DNA of 50,456 nucleotides from CAZUZS01 sp964624795 (GCA_964624795.1 CAZUZS010000030.1:1-50456); one strand, 5' to 3'; numbered from the stretch's first letter, positions 1 to 8,228 are shown. Notes: generated by a model not told the origin, from the letters alone. Program-made: numbers and translations.

Positions 1-261
1 CAATATCGCCGGGACGATATCGAATTCATACCGCACATCGGGCTGGGACTGTTCGTAAAAGACGCCGCGCAATACGATCTGAAAGATCCGCACGAATTTG
101 CCTTCGATGAGAAAGCTTACCGGCGGGCGTTATCGGAAGCGGAAGCAACAATCCCGGATTTCTGGTGCACGGTTGACAAACTGGATCTGGTCGAACTGAA
201 TGACGATATTACCGGCATCAAAAGTATAAAAGTATTTACATTGGAGCCGGGCAGCAGGTAA
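1..261 (+). CDS. 2'-5' RNA ligase family protein, C-terminal part
   Basis: The reading frame is open from the first base to a TAA at 259-261, giving the last 86 residues of a protein whose start lies left of the window. The motif F-I-P-H-I-G-L-G near the beginning resembles the second histidine motif (H-x-T/S type) of the 2H phosphoesterase / 2'-5' RNA ligase superfamily. The following stretch, ending in a W-C-T-V-D-K-L strand, fits the last strands of that fold. Family members hydrolyse or ligate 2'-5' or cyclic phosphodiester bonds in RNA or small nucleotides. The first catalytic motif is not visible, so activity cannot be judged. The name rests on pattern memory, not on a search. Confidence 0.6.
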   Translation, partial: QYRRDDIEFIPHIGLGLFVKDAAQYDLKDPHEFAFDEKAYRRALSEAEATIPDFWCTVDKLDLVELNDDITGIKSIKVFTLEPGSR

Positions 262-294
262 TTTTGAAAATTACGAAAGGCCTGAATTTTCGTT

Positions 295-1006
295 ATGAAA
301 AAAGTGACACCCCTGAAATGGCCCGGCCTGTTTCTGCTGTTCGGGATTCCAACCGTGCTGAACCTTATCGCATGCCAGCTTGCCATTCCGTGGCTGGACT
401 CACAAAAAACAATGCCCATCGAGGTTGCCTATTTCATCAGCGTCGGGCTGCTGGTTCTGGTTCCGATGTTTTTCGGTGCCATCTACCTGAGCGCCCGGGA
501 AATCGGATCGTTCCGCATAAAGGATTTATTCTACAGGATGAGAATAAAGAGGCTTTCGAGGGCGGATACGGCCTGGACTGTTGGCAGTTTTATGCTGCTG
601 TCGCTGGCTTCCTTTTTGATCGCGAAAATTATCCTGCCGCAACTCGGCATCGATGCCACCCCATTCTTTTTTCGAAACATGCCGCTGAATGACGCCTATT
701 TTTGGATCATTTATGTCTGGCCGCTTTTTTTTCTTCAATATTTTCGGTGAAGAATTCTTATGGCGAGGCTACATCCAGCCGAGGCAGGAGGTGCTCAACA
801 AAAAATGGACATGGCTCGTTCACGGGTCATTCTGGGCTGTGTGGCATTTGCCGATGGGTCTGGATTTGATCTATTCTGCCATTCCAATCTTCTTTATTTT
901 ACCGGCCGTGGTTCAGGTCAGAAAAAACACCACCGTTGCTATTGTCGTTCATTTTGTGTTCGGCGCTTTCGGCTTTTTGGGGCTGGCACTGGGTTTGGTG
1001 CATTAA
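295..1006 (+). pseudogene. CPBP family intramembrane metalloprotease, split by a frameshift in a T8 run
   Basis: Two overlapping frames, 295-750 and 689-1006, together encode one polytopic membrane protein of about 236 residues. The first half holds hydrophobic segments. The second half holds the CPBP (CAAX protease/bacteriocin-processing) motifs: E-E-F-L-W-R (the EExxxR motif), F-W-A-V-W-H (FxxxH), and H-F-V-F-G, where the usual Asn of HxxxN is replaced by Gly. The shift falls in the eight-T run at 725-732; removing one T joins P-L-F-F-F directly to N-I-F-G-E-E. This may be a sequencing or assembly error, a real inactivating mutation, or slippage. CPBP proteases cut prenylated or peptide substrates within the membrane; the substrate here is unknown. 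No SD-like sequence is obvious before the ATG at 295. Confidence 0.75.
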
Positions 1007-1640
1007 CGAGAGTTTGACGTAATAAGGTGTCAATAAAGTCATATTAAAAACTATTCCCAAATGTCATTCCCGGTCTACCCCTTCGGGGCATGTTTTTTGG
1101 CGGGAATCTGCTGCATCGGGATTTCAATTTATTCTTCCCTGATCCTCCGGATGCTCCCGGACGGACCACTCTGTGGCGGCAATCCTCCGCAACAAGTGCG
1201 GGGCAGGTTCTGCCGGCATGACAATTAAACATAGAAGAGTTCTTAGCTCGAATTCACGTTACAATAGCAACCGGAGCGCAGGCGAGCCTTTATTCATCTT
1301 GAATATAAATTCCCAAAAACATTTCTTCTTTCAGGATTTCAAAAAAATGTGTATATATTCCAACAATAATAAACATTTTGTGTTGATTATTATAAGCCGA
1401 GCATTTAGATTTGGTCAATTCATACAGGAGTCCGAATTTACCAGCGGTTATCGACTGCCTTATTGCATGTGAACCTCCTGTCCGTTTGAAGAAACGAAAT
1501 GGAGCTGCCAGCTTCATGGACTGATTTCCATATTTTCCGGGTTATCAGCCGAGAACACCTTAACCTGCTACAGACGGGTACGGATCAGCAGGCGGGTTGC
1601 GGCCAGCCATAAGCGGAAGAACAAAATAAACGGGGGCGGT
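1007..1640. other. Intergenic region without a recognisable gene
   Basis: This stretch separates the CPBP gene from the histidine kinase gene. Short open frames occur on both strands, but none has a convincing ribosome binding site or recognisable protein. It contains the palindromic repeat-like element at 1062-1223. The last part (1300-1640) is AT-rich and may hold the kinase promoter, but no clear -35/-10 pair stands out. Confidence 0.6.
1062..1223. repeat. MITE-like element with terminal inverted repeats
   Basis: The left end reads TGTCATTCCCGG (1062-1073) and the right end CCGGCATGACA (1213-1223). Read on the opposite strand the right end is TGTCATGCCGG, so the ends are imperfect inverted repeats around about 160 bp. 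Inside are further palindromic pieces, such as CCCC-TTC-GGGG near 1077-1088. Intergenic repeats beginning with a TGTCATTCCCG-type end are common in bacterial genomes. Only this copy is evident in the window, so repeat status is inferred from its form. Confidence 0.45.
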
Positions 1641-3715
1641 ATGGATCATATCGAAGGTCAGAAGCAGCCTGAGGTTACGCTGCAGGAAAGCGAAGAACGT
1701 TTCCGCACTACCTTTGACAACATGCTGGAAGGGTGCCAGATCATCGGTTATGACTGGCGTTACCTCTACATCAACAAAAGCGCCGCCAGCCATGGCCGGC
1801 GAAACAGGGAGGAGATGATCGGGCGCACCATGATGGAGCTGTTTCCCGGTATCGAAAAGACAGAAATGTTTGCCACACTGGTGCGCAGCATGAATGAACG
1901 CACCCTGCACCAAATGGAAAATAGATTTATCTATCCGGATGGCTCCGTAGGATGGTTCAAGCTCAGGATCTCACCCGTTCCAAAGGGCATATTTATTCTT
2001 TCCCTCGATATCACTGAATCCAAATTNNNNNNNNNNNNNNNNNNNNNNNNNNNNNNNNNNNNNNNNNNNNNNNNNNNNNNNNNNNNNNNNNNNNNNNNNN
2101 NNNNNNNNNNNNNNNNNNNNNNNNNNCACCCGTTCCAAAGGGCATATTTATTCTTTCCCTCGATATCACTGAATCCAAATTAGCCGAGAACGCACTTCGC
2201 GAATCGGAGGATAAATATCGCAAATTTTTCGAAGACGATATCTCCGGTGACTACCTCGCCACAACCGATGGCGAAATTCTGGATTGCAATCCGGCGTTTG
2301 TTAGAATATTGGGATTTGACTCGAAGCAGGAGTTGATCAAACAAAATGTGCGCTTTCTGTTTCAGGCTCCGAATGACTGGAAGGCTATTTTGAAAAGGGT
2401 AAAATCGAATATAAAAATCGAAAACCAGGAGCTCGAGCTCCGGAAAAAGGACGGCGGGCCGGCTCATGTAATTCAAAACATAACCGGAATTTTTGATGAA
2501 AAGGGTGACCTGCGGGAATTGAGGGGGTATGCGTTCGATGTCACTCCCCGTAAATCATTGGAAGAGCAACTGCATCAGTCACAGAAACTGGAATCCATTG
2601 GTGTTCTGGCGGGAGGTATTGCGCACGACTTTAATAATCTTTTGACTATAATCCTGGGTTACTGCCACATTTTGCTCAACACCATAAAAAAGCGGACCCC
2701 AATGTACACCATGCTTGAACAAATTGAAAAAGCCGGACAGCGCGCATCTTCATTGACCCAGCAGCTATTGGCATTTAGCCGCAAGCAGATTATCCAACCC
2801 CAGATTTTAAATCTTAACGCGGTTATAGGAGATTCGGTCAATATGCTTCACCGCATCATTGGCGAAGATATTGAGCTGGTGACTTACCTGGCGGAAGATT
2901 TGAATTATGTAAAGGTGGATGCGGGTCAGATGAACCAGGTTGTTATAAATCTGGCGGTAAATGCAAGAGATGCTATGCCCAAAGGAGGTAAGCTGACCAT
3001 TGAGACCCATAATGTTTTTCTTGATAAGAACTATGCGGATCACCATTTGTCCGTCACAACCGGCGACTATATCATGGTCGCAATAAGCGACAACGGCGAG
3101 GGGATGGATACGGAGACCAAATCCAGAATTTTCGAACCGTTCTTTACGACAAAAAAGAAGGGGAAAGGCACCGGACTTGGTCTTTCCACTGTTTACGGAA
3201 TTGTACGTCAGAGCGGCGGTAATATTTGGGTCTATAGCGAACCCGGGCAGGGCACGACGTTCAAGATTTATTTTCCAAAGATTCAAACAACCGATATGAG
3301 AAAGGTTCAGGCTCCCGCTCTATCAAAATCTCTCACCGGTTCGGAAACCATCTTGCTGGTTGAGGATGACAACGGCGTGCGGGAGATGGCTTCCACCTCG
3401 CTTAAGAATTATGGCTACCAGGTTTTGGCTGCCGACACCGGCCAAAATGCGATTCGGCTTTGCAAAAACCATCCGGAACCGATTCACCTGTTAATTACCG
3501 ATGTCGTTATGCCGGGAATGGGCGGGAAGCAGCTGGCAAAGAAAGTCCTTGAGCTCTACCCCGGCGCAAAAGTCCTCTTCATGTCCGGCTACACCGACAA
3601 TGCCATCGTGCATCATGGGGTGCTGGATGAGGGCGTAAACCTGGTCCAAAAGCCGTTTAACCCGGAGGGGCTTGCAAAGAAGGCACGGGAAGTGCTGGAT
3701 GCACCGGATCAATAG
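1641..3715 (+). CDS. Hybrid sensor histidine kinase: two PAS domains, HisKA, HATPase, receiver
   Basis: With the artificial gap and one copy of the 55-bp overlap removed (155 bp in all) the frame is continuous and encodes 639 residues. No membrane segment is seen, so the protein is probably cytoplasmic. PAS domains lie at about 15-128 and 136-252; the first ends in D-I-T-E-S-K, the second in D-V-T-P-R-K. The H-box G-G-I-A-H-D-F-N-N-L-L places the phospho-accepting His near 277. The N-box (N-L-A-V-N-A-R-D-A-M) and the G boxes (D-N-G-E-G-M and G-T-G-L-G-L-S) of the ATPase domain follow. A C-terminal receiver domain has the Asp in L-L-I-T-D-V-V-M-P near 569 and the Lys in Q-K-P-F-N. Such hybrids autophosphorylate on His and pass the phosphate to an internal Asp. 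No DNA-binding output domain or dedicated partner gene is adjacent. The ligand is unknown. Confidence 0.9.
2027..2126. other. Assembly gap (100 N) flanked by a 55-bp identical overlap
   Basis: The 55 bp before the gap (1972-2026) are identical to the 55 bp after it (2127-2181). This is what remains when two contigs that share a k-mer-sized end are scaffolded with a default 100-N spacer. Collapsing gap and duplicate restores a single open frame through the kinase gene, so no sequence is probably missing. Confidence 0.9.
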
Positions 3716-3940
3716 CACCAGGAGAACTCGTTTTCTATAATCCGAATATTTCCTGGCTGCCGTTTCGCTTATCGGCATATCGGCAGTCGGATTTGAGTGG
3801 CAGAAAACCGAATCCAATGCATGGGCCAGGCTAAAAAAGAGATTGATAATTTAATCTCCGGGTGATATAATAGACCTGGCAAAGGGACCGACAGGACTGC
3901 CGGTGGAATGGTAAAGGCGAATCTTAATTTGGAGAGCGGA

Positions 3941-4276
3941 ATGACATTTCTTTATCTGAATTCAGACAAGATGGGCGAAGGTAATCCCGAATTAGGCAAA
4001 AAATTGATGGCTATTTTTTTAAGCGAACTGGCAAAATCGGATGTCAGGATAGATATGATCGGTTGCGTAAACTCCGGCATCAATCTCACGACCAAGGGGA
4101 GCGAGGTGCTGGAGAGCCTGAAAGCGTTGGAGAGAAGAGGAGCAGTGATTGCTACCTGCATCACCTGTCTGGATTTTCATGGGAAAAAAGACGATTTGCT
4201 GATCGGCAGAACCGGCACCATGAGCCAGACCGTCCAGATAATGGCGCAAGCCGATAAGGTTATCCGGCCCAACTGA
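3941..4276 (+). CDS. DsrE family protein similar to the YedF C-terminal domain
   Basis: The 111-residue protein begins T-F-L-Y-L-N-S-D-K-M-G-E-G and contains V-N-S-G-I-N-L-T-T-K-G-S-E-V-L and a C-I-T-C-L-D-F motif. This matches the C-terminal DsrE-like domain of the selenium-metabolism-associated protein YedF. The usual N-terminal TusA-like domain is absent, so this is a lone-domain version. DsrE-family proteins often relay sulfur on a Cys; the two Cys of C-x-x-C are candidate carriers. An upstream in-frame ATG at 3908 exists, but the ATG at 3941 has a GGAG six bases before it and matches the expected domain start. No selenium gene is adjacent, and no obvious operon partner is seen. Confidence 0.75.
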   Translation: MTFLYLNSDKMGEGNPELGKKLMAIFLSELAKSDVRIDMIGCVNSGINLTTKGSEVLESLKALERRGAVIATCITCLDFHGKKDDLLIGRTGTMSQTVQIMAQADKVIRPN

Positions 4277-4418
4277 TCCTGTCCCCGGTTGGAAAAAGAA
4301 AGTAAATAGCAAGAGCCCAAAATTGCTTGTTTAATTCGGCAATAATTCACTTCCGAGAAAATATTATAATAACCGGCAAACACCGGACAACTCAATAATG
4401 TTAAGAGATAAGTCAACA

Positions 4419-4988
4419 ATGAAAACCGTTGAAGTAAAAAATCGGGCGGAATGGAGGGCATGGCTGGCAGCCAACCACGATAAGGAGACGGAGATTTGGC
4501 TGGTCTATTACAAGAAAGGCATCGGCATTTCGTCAATCGAATATGCGGACTCATTGGATGAAGCGCTTTGTTTTGGGTGGGTGGACAGCCTCATCAAACG
4601 GTTGGACGACACAAAGTATGCGCGGAAATTTACGCCGAGGAAAGACAACAGCAAATGGTCGCTGGTAAACAAAAGGCGCGTTGAACAACTGATCCGGGAC
4701 GGCCTGATGACGGAGCATGGAATGAAAAAAGTGGAAGCTGCCCGGAAATCGGGAAGTTGGGACAATCCTGTGCAAAAACCCGACCTGACATTTGAGATGC
4801 CCCCGGATCTTGCCGGGGCGCTGAGAAAAAATCCTGCAGCGGAAATAGCATTTAACAAATTGGCACCGACCCATCAGAAGCAATATATCATTTGGGTAGC
4901 AACGGCAAAACAACCGGCAACGAAAGAGAAAAGGATCGCCGAATCGATCCGGTTGTTGGCGGAAGGGAAGAAACTTGGATTGAAGTAA
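4419..4988 (+). CDS. YdeI/OmpD-associated family protein
   Basis: The 189-residue protein has the typical beginning K-T-V-E-V-K-N-R-A-E-W-R-A-W-L, then E-I-W-L-V-Y-Y-K-K, the family hallmark A-L-C-F-G-W-V-D-S, and F-T-P-R-K-D-N-S-K-W-S. The C-terminal part ends with the family's K-R-I-A-E-S-I-R-L-L segment. Members of this family have been linked to bacteriocin or antimicrobial-peptide resistance, but the biochemical role is not settled. It is soluble, with no signal peptide. The in-frame ATG at 4398 would add seven residues (M-L-R-D-K-S-T) that the family lacks; neither start has a strong SD. It stands alone between unrelated genes. Confidence 0.85.
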   Translation: MKTVEVKNRAEWRAWLAANHDKETEIWLVYYKKGIGISSIEYADSLDEALCFGWVDSLIKRLDDTKYARKFTPRKDNSKWSLVNKRRVEQLIRDGLMTEHGMKKVEAARKSGSWDNPVQKPDLTFEMPPDLAGALRKNPAAEIAFNKLAPTHQKQYIIWVATAKQPATKEKRIAESIRLLAEGKKLGLK

Positions 4989-5215
4989 ATGGGTTAATCA
5001 AATAGGATAAAGAAGTTCTCCGCTGCCTGAGCGGATTTCCGGGCTAATAAAGGCATAATTTATCATATTATTATGAATAATCTGAACAATTGTAGGATTT
5101 TCCGAATTTATAAAGCTCTCGTTAATTGTGAATTGATACATATTTGCCTGGCCTTGCCCGAATAGCGGATAATTAAAGCGCAATCGGCCAATTTTTTAAT
5201 AGCATATTGCTACAA

Positions 5216-5233
5216 TAAAAAACATGTTTTTTA
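5216..5233. repeat. 18-bp perfect AT-rich palindrome
   Basis: TAAAAAACATGTTTTTTA is a perfect palindrome located 54 bp before the Tat/T9SS gene start. It could be a protein-binding site or, read as RNA, a weak hairpin with a U-rich arm. It sits in a 299-bp intergenic stretch (4989-5287) where nothing else is recognisable except a small TCCGCT...AGCGGA hairpin near 5020. Confidence 0.4.
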
Positions 5234-5287
5234 ATTCGCATTATTTTTATATTTTTAAAAGAAGAAAACCGGACGGAAACTAACCAA

Positions 5288-5983
5288 ATGAAGAATCAAT
5301 CCAGACGTGAATTTATTAAAACTTCCGGCGCCGCGGTTAGCCTGCTCCTGGTGGGCGGGGCGAAGGTTAAACTTGATGGTGAAATGTTGGACAGCAAAAG
5401 CATATCTTATGAGAATCCCATGCCTGACATGACTCTTGAAGGCTATATCGGTCAGATTCCAAATCTTCGTCCTGAGGCTTATCATCACAGGTATCATGCG
5501 TTTACCGATCCCGGAGAACAGCTATACTTCAATATCACTGGAAACTCAGACAATCTTAAACCGTCTTGGAATATCACCGAGGACTCTGCGAATCCAGGTC
5601 ACTGGACTGTTGATGTCTACTTCGCTACGAAGGGCGAGGTTTCAGACGATACTCTTGACATCAAATTCTCGGATGTTCCTCTCGCTATTGACGATACTGA
5701 CAGCCCGGGCGTTCCAGAACACTTCAAGCTGAACCAGAATTATCCTAATCCTTTCAACGGTGTTACGAATATAGAGTACGATCTTCCCTACACTACGGAT
5801 GTCCATGCCAAGGTATACAACATGGCAGGTCAGGAAGTGGCCGATATCAGCCCTGGAAAGCAGTCAGTCGGACAGCATAAGCTGAGATGGGACAGTGGAG
5901 ATATTCCTAGCGGTGTCTATGTTCTTCACATGGTAGCAGGAGACTATGGTTCCCAGTCGATCAGGATGGTGCATGTAGAATGA
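5288..5983 (+). CDS. Exported protein with a Tat signal and a C-terminal T9SS sorting domain
   Basis: The 231-residue protein starts with a twin-arginine signal (S-R-R-E-F-I-K followed by a modest hydrophobic stretch, residues about 5-25). A middle region of about 120 residues is not recognised. The last 85 residues form a Por-secretion / T9SS type A sorting domain: F-K-L-N-Q-N-Y-P-N-P-F-N, then A-K-V-Y-N-M-A-G-Q-E-V and I-P-S-G-V-Y-V-L. T9SS sorting domains send proteins across the outer membrane, normally after Sec export, so a Tat signal on such cargo is unusual. The stop overlaps the next start (ATGA, 5980-5983), which implies translational coupling. Codon choice (many CCT, GCT, CTT) looks unlike the GC-ending codons of neighbouring genes, a possible sign of transfer. 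The Tat call rests on the motif alone; no clear A-x-A cleavage site is seen. Confidence 0.75.
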   Translation: MKNQSRREFIKTSGAAVSLLLVGGAKVKLDGEMLDSKSISYENPMPDMTLEGYIGQIPNLRPEAYHHRYHAFTDPGEQLYFNITGNSDNLKPSWNITEDSANPGHWTVDVYFATKGEVSDDTLDIKFSDVPLAIDDTDSPGVPEHFKLNQNYPNPFNGVTNIEYDLPYTTDVHAKVYNMAGQEVADISPGKQSVGQHKLRWDSGDIPSGVYVLHMVAGDYGSQSIRMVHVE

Positions 5984-6765
5984 CCCTCGAAGAGCTTGCG
6001 GATGACGCACGAATCCAGGTGGATCACGATAACGCAACTGTTAGAAAGATTTACAACCATCTAATTGACTTTTCATCAGTGGGTACCTATATCAGTTCTC
6101 GTTTGACAAACAGTGAAAACAATGCTACTCTCTGGCAGGTCCCTGATGATGGCCCATGGCACAGTGATAATCTTAACAATCTCGGTATGATGCTTATTGG
6201 AGATCAAGTCATTTCAACTACCGAGGTCCCCGCAACCCTGGCAGGCCAGCCCACAGAAGGTCAGGAGTTCTGGTTCCGCTACAAGCTGAAAGACGACGAC
6301 TTCAACGGCACGATCGGAAAAGCGATCGACGAGTTCGATCGCTATAGAACCAAGTTCAAGATCAACTATACCTATGATGACAATGGCACGCCGACTCCGG
6401 GCGAGATCGAGTTCTACGCTCCGGGTTCAGTTACGAAGCACTTGATGGGTTGGAACGAAGGCGATCCGATGCCGTGGCACCCCGTTAAGACATTGAATCC
6501 AAACGATCAACAGCAGGAATTTGAAGATTACTTCGCAAGATTGTATGATCTGATAGACACAGCCCAGTCCCATCCATTCCAGAATCCTGATGTTACGAAG
6601 CAGTACGGCAAGATCGTCAACAGGAATACGCCTCCAGGTTACACAGCTCCAAATCCATTCCTTGCGGATTTGGCAAGGATTAAAGCGATCGCGACTGGAG
6701 ACGTCACCCAGCAGGATGAGCTCTATCCTACACTTGTCACGCTTACGATGGAAGACTTTCTTTAA
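5980..6765 (+). CDS. Hypothetical protein coupled to the Tat/T9SS protein
   Basis: I do not recognise this 261-residue protein. It has no signal peptide, no membrane segment and no Cys. It is acidic and rich in Asp, Asn, Pro and aromatic residues (for example L-M-G-W-N-E-G-D-P-M-P-W-H-P). Its ATG overlaps the stop of the upstream gene by ATGA, so the two are probably made together. A signal-less protein coupled to a Tat substrate could be carried across the membrane in complex with it, as known for Tat hitchhiker subunits; this is inference. It shares the codon style of the upstream gene. The following gene at 6858 is unrelated. Confidence 0.65.
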   Translation: MTLEELADDARIQVDHDNATVRKIYNHLIDFSSVGTYISSRLTNSENNATLWQVPDDGPWHSDNLNNLGMMLIGDQVISTTEVPATLAGQPTEGQEFWFRYKLKDDDFNGTIGKAIDEFDRYRTKFKINYTYDDNGTPTPGEIEFYAPGSVTKHLMGWNEGDPMPWHPVKTLNPNDQQQEFEDYFARLYDLIDTAQSHPFQNPDVTKQYGKIVNRNTPPGYTAPNPFLADLARIKAIATGDVTQQDELYPTLVTLTMEDFL

Positions 6766-6857
6766 TTACAACTTTTATTTTTCTTCTTTCTGAAATGCGG
6801 CCCGGCAACGCGGCGGCTGAAACCCGGCGTCATGCATATCATAAATACAGTTGACAA

Positions 6858-7433
6858 ATGAAATTTGAAATTAACAAAAAGGTTTTCGATCAATTTCCGG
6901 AATTGGAAAGTGGCAGGCTGAAATATCGTCAGATCACATCCAAAGACGCTGAAATATTATTTGTAATTCGGTCAAATAAAGAAGTTATGAAGTTCATGGA
7001 TGTGGAGCCAATGAGATCAATCGCGGAATCGGAGAATCTGATAAAATCAATCAGCGAATCCTATAAGTCGGGTTCCGGTTTAAATTGGGGAATTGTTGAG
7101 AAATCCACAAATACATTTATTGGATATTTGGGATTTTGGAGAATAGACTCCAGGCATTCCAGAGGTGAAATCGGATATGCGCTGCATCCGGACTATTGGA
7201 ACAAAGGGTATATGAAAGAAACTGCAGACACATTGATAGAATTTGGTTTCAGGAAATTACACCTCCACAGCATCGAGGCAAATGTCAACCCGGAAAATTT
7301 GCCATCCATGAGATTGCTCGAAAAAATCGGGTTCAGAAAAGAAGCTTACTTCAGAGAAAATTTCCTGTTTAGAAATGAGTTTAAAGATAGTGTTATCTAT
7401 TCATTGCTGGAGAAGGATCTGGTAAAGAAGTAG
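6858..7433 (+). CDS. GNAT family N-acetyltransferase (RimJ/RimL type)
   Basis: The 191-residue protein has the RimJ/RimL arrangement: L-E-S-G-R-L-K-Y-R-Q at the start, a central beta strand F-I-G-Y-L-G-F-W-R-I, and the acetyl-CoA-binding region G-E-I-G-Y-A-L-H-P-D-Y-W-N-K-G-Y. The typical N-P-E-N-L-P-S-M-R-L-L-E-K-I-G-F segment follows. Enzymes of this group acetylate N-termini of ribosomal proteins, or small amines and antibiotics; the substrate cannot be read from sequence. It is a single cytoplasmic gene. The ATG at 6858 gives the expected length. Confidence 0.88.
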   Translation: MKFEINKKVFDQFPELESGRLKYRQITSKDAEILFVIRSNKEVMKFMDVEPMRSIAESENLIKSISESYKSGSGLNWGIVEKSTNTFIGYLGFWRIDSRHSRGEIGYALHPDYWNKGYMKETADTLIEFGFRKLHLHSIEANVNPENLPSMRLLEKIGFRKEAYFRENFLFRNEFKDSVIYSLLEKDLVKK

Positions 7434-7577
7434 AATAGTTTCCGTTCAACCGGCAAAAATCAACCCGACCAATTCGCCTCAATAGGGGAAGCTGGTAAAC
7501 AGACCTTTCCACTAAGCATATTTTTAAAACACAGACGGAGAAACAATGCCGGCTGAAATTTTTATTTGCACTATACA

Positions 7578-7619
7578 TTCTTGCATAGTACCTTAAGCCG
7601 TACAATAGTTAGTACTATG
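7578..7619 (+). promoter_or_regulatory. Promoter and operator of the toxin-antitoxin pair
   Basis: TTCTTG (7578-7583), 17 bases and TACAAT (7601-7606) form a plausible sigma70-type promoter. Overlapping it is an inverted repeat, CATAGTAC (7584-7591) and GTACTATG (7612-7619), with a further GTAC at 7600-7603. YefM/Phd antitoxins autorepress by binding repeats with a TGTACA-like core, so these GTAC cores are the likely binding sites. An SD (GGGAG, 7621-7625) follows, eight bases before the antitoxin ATG. Confidence 0.5.
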
Positions 7620-7632
7620 TGGGAGTGCAAAC

Positions 7633-7920
7633 ATGAAACGAATCATATTAAATCAGGATATACACCCCCTGTCCGAATTTCGGGCAAATGCGGCAGCTTT
7701 AATAGAACAGGTGCGTTCTACCAAACGCCCCATGGTCATCACTCAACACGGTAAAAGCTCGGCGGTTATTTTGGATGTGCAGGAATACGAGGCATTGCTT
7801 GAGAAAATAGAAATCCTGGAGGAAGTCCAAATTGCGGAAACCCAATTGGAGCAAGGCCTGGGCATTGAGCATGAGGAAGCTAAGAACAGAACATTATCAC
7901 GCATTCGCGAATCGCAATGA
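7633..7920 (+). CDS. Type II antitoxin, Phd/YefM family
   Basis: The 95-residue protein has the Phd/YefM N-terminal DNA-binding fold: L-S-E-F-R-A-N-A-A-A-L-I-E-Q-V, then R-P-M-V-I-T-Q-H-G-K-S-S-A-V-I-L-D-V and Y-E-A-L-L-E-K. A helical, charged C-terminal tail (about 60-95) is the usual toxin-neutralising part. Its stop overlaps the toxin start (ATGA, 7917-7920), the classic antitoxin-first arrangement. It is expected to bind the GTAC-rich operator upstream, repress its own operon and neutralise the ParE-like toxin by complex formation. Confidence 0.9.
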   Translation: MKRIILNQDIHPLSEFRANAAALIEQVRSTKRPMVITQHGKSSAVILDVQEYEALLEKIEILEEVQIAETQLEQGLGIEHEEAKNRTLSRIRESQ

Positions 7921-8228
7921 AAATTATCTGGTCACTGTATGCTCACCAGCGGGTAAACGAAATTGCGGACTACATTGCAGCCGATAGTCTGGCTGCCGCT
8001 GAAAAATGGGTCATTTCCATATATGACAGTGTGAAAAGATTGGAGGATTTTCCCTTAAGTGGGCGATTAGTACCGGAAATTGAAAAGAACGATACAAGGG
8101 AAATTTTCTTTGGCAATTACCGAATAATATATAAAGTTGAAACGAAGCAAATTTCCATTTTGACTGTTCGCCACGGAAGGCAAATACTGCCAACTGAAGA
8201 TATTGAAATTAAAAATTTAGAATCCTGA
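7917..8228 (+). CDS. Type II toxin, RelE/ParE superfamily
   Basis: The 103-residue protein has the ParE-like pattern: W-S-L-Y-A-H-Q-R-V-N-E-I-A-D-Y-I, a helix with A-A-E-K-W-V, L-E-D-F-P-L-S-G-R-L-V-P-E, R-E-I-F-F-G-N-Y-R-I-I-Y-K-V and the final strand I-L-T-V-R-H-G-R-Q. RelE-like toxins cut mRNA on the ribosome while ParE-like ones poison gyrase. The P-x-S-G-R and Y-R-I-I-Y-K-V pattern favours the ParE side, but the target is not settled by sequence. Its start overlaps the antitoxin stop. It looks full length and intact. Confidence 0.9.
   Translation: MKIIWSLYAHQRVNEIADYIAADSLAAAEKWVISIYDSVKRLEDFPLSGRLVPEIEKNDTREIFFGNYRIIYKVETKQISILTVRHGRQILPTEDIEIKNLES

Noticed and set aside
1972..2181. 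55-bp direct repeat around the N run as a biological duplication
   Set aside because: Same length as at 17610-17819, placed exactly at contig ends, and removal restores an open frame; an assembly overlap explains it.
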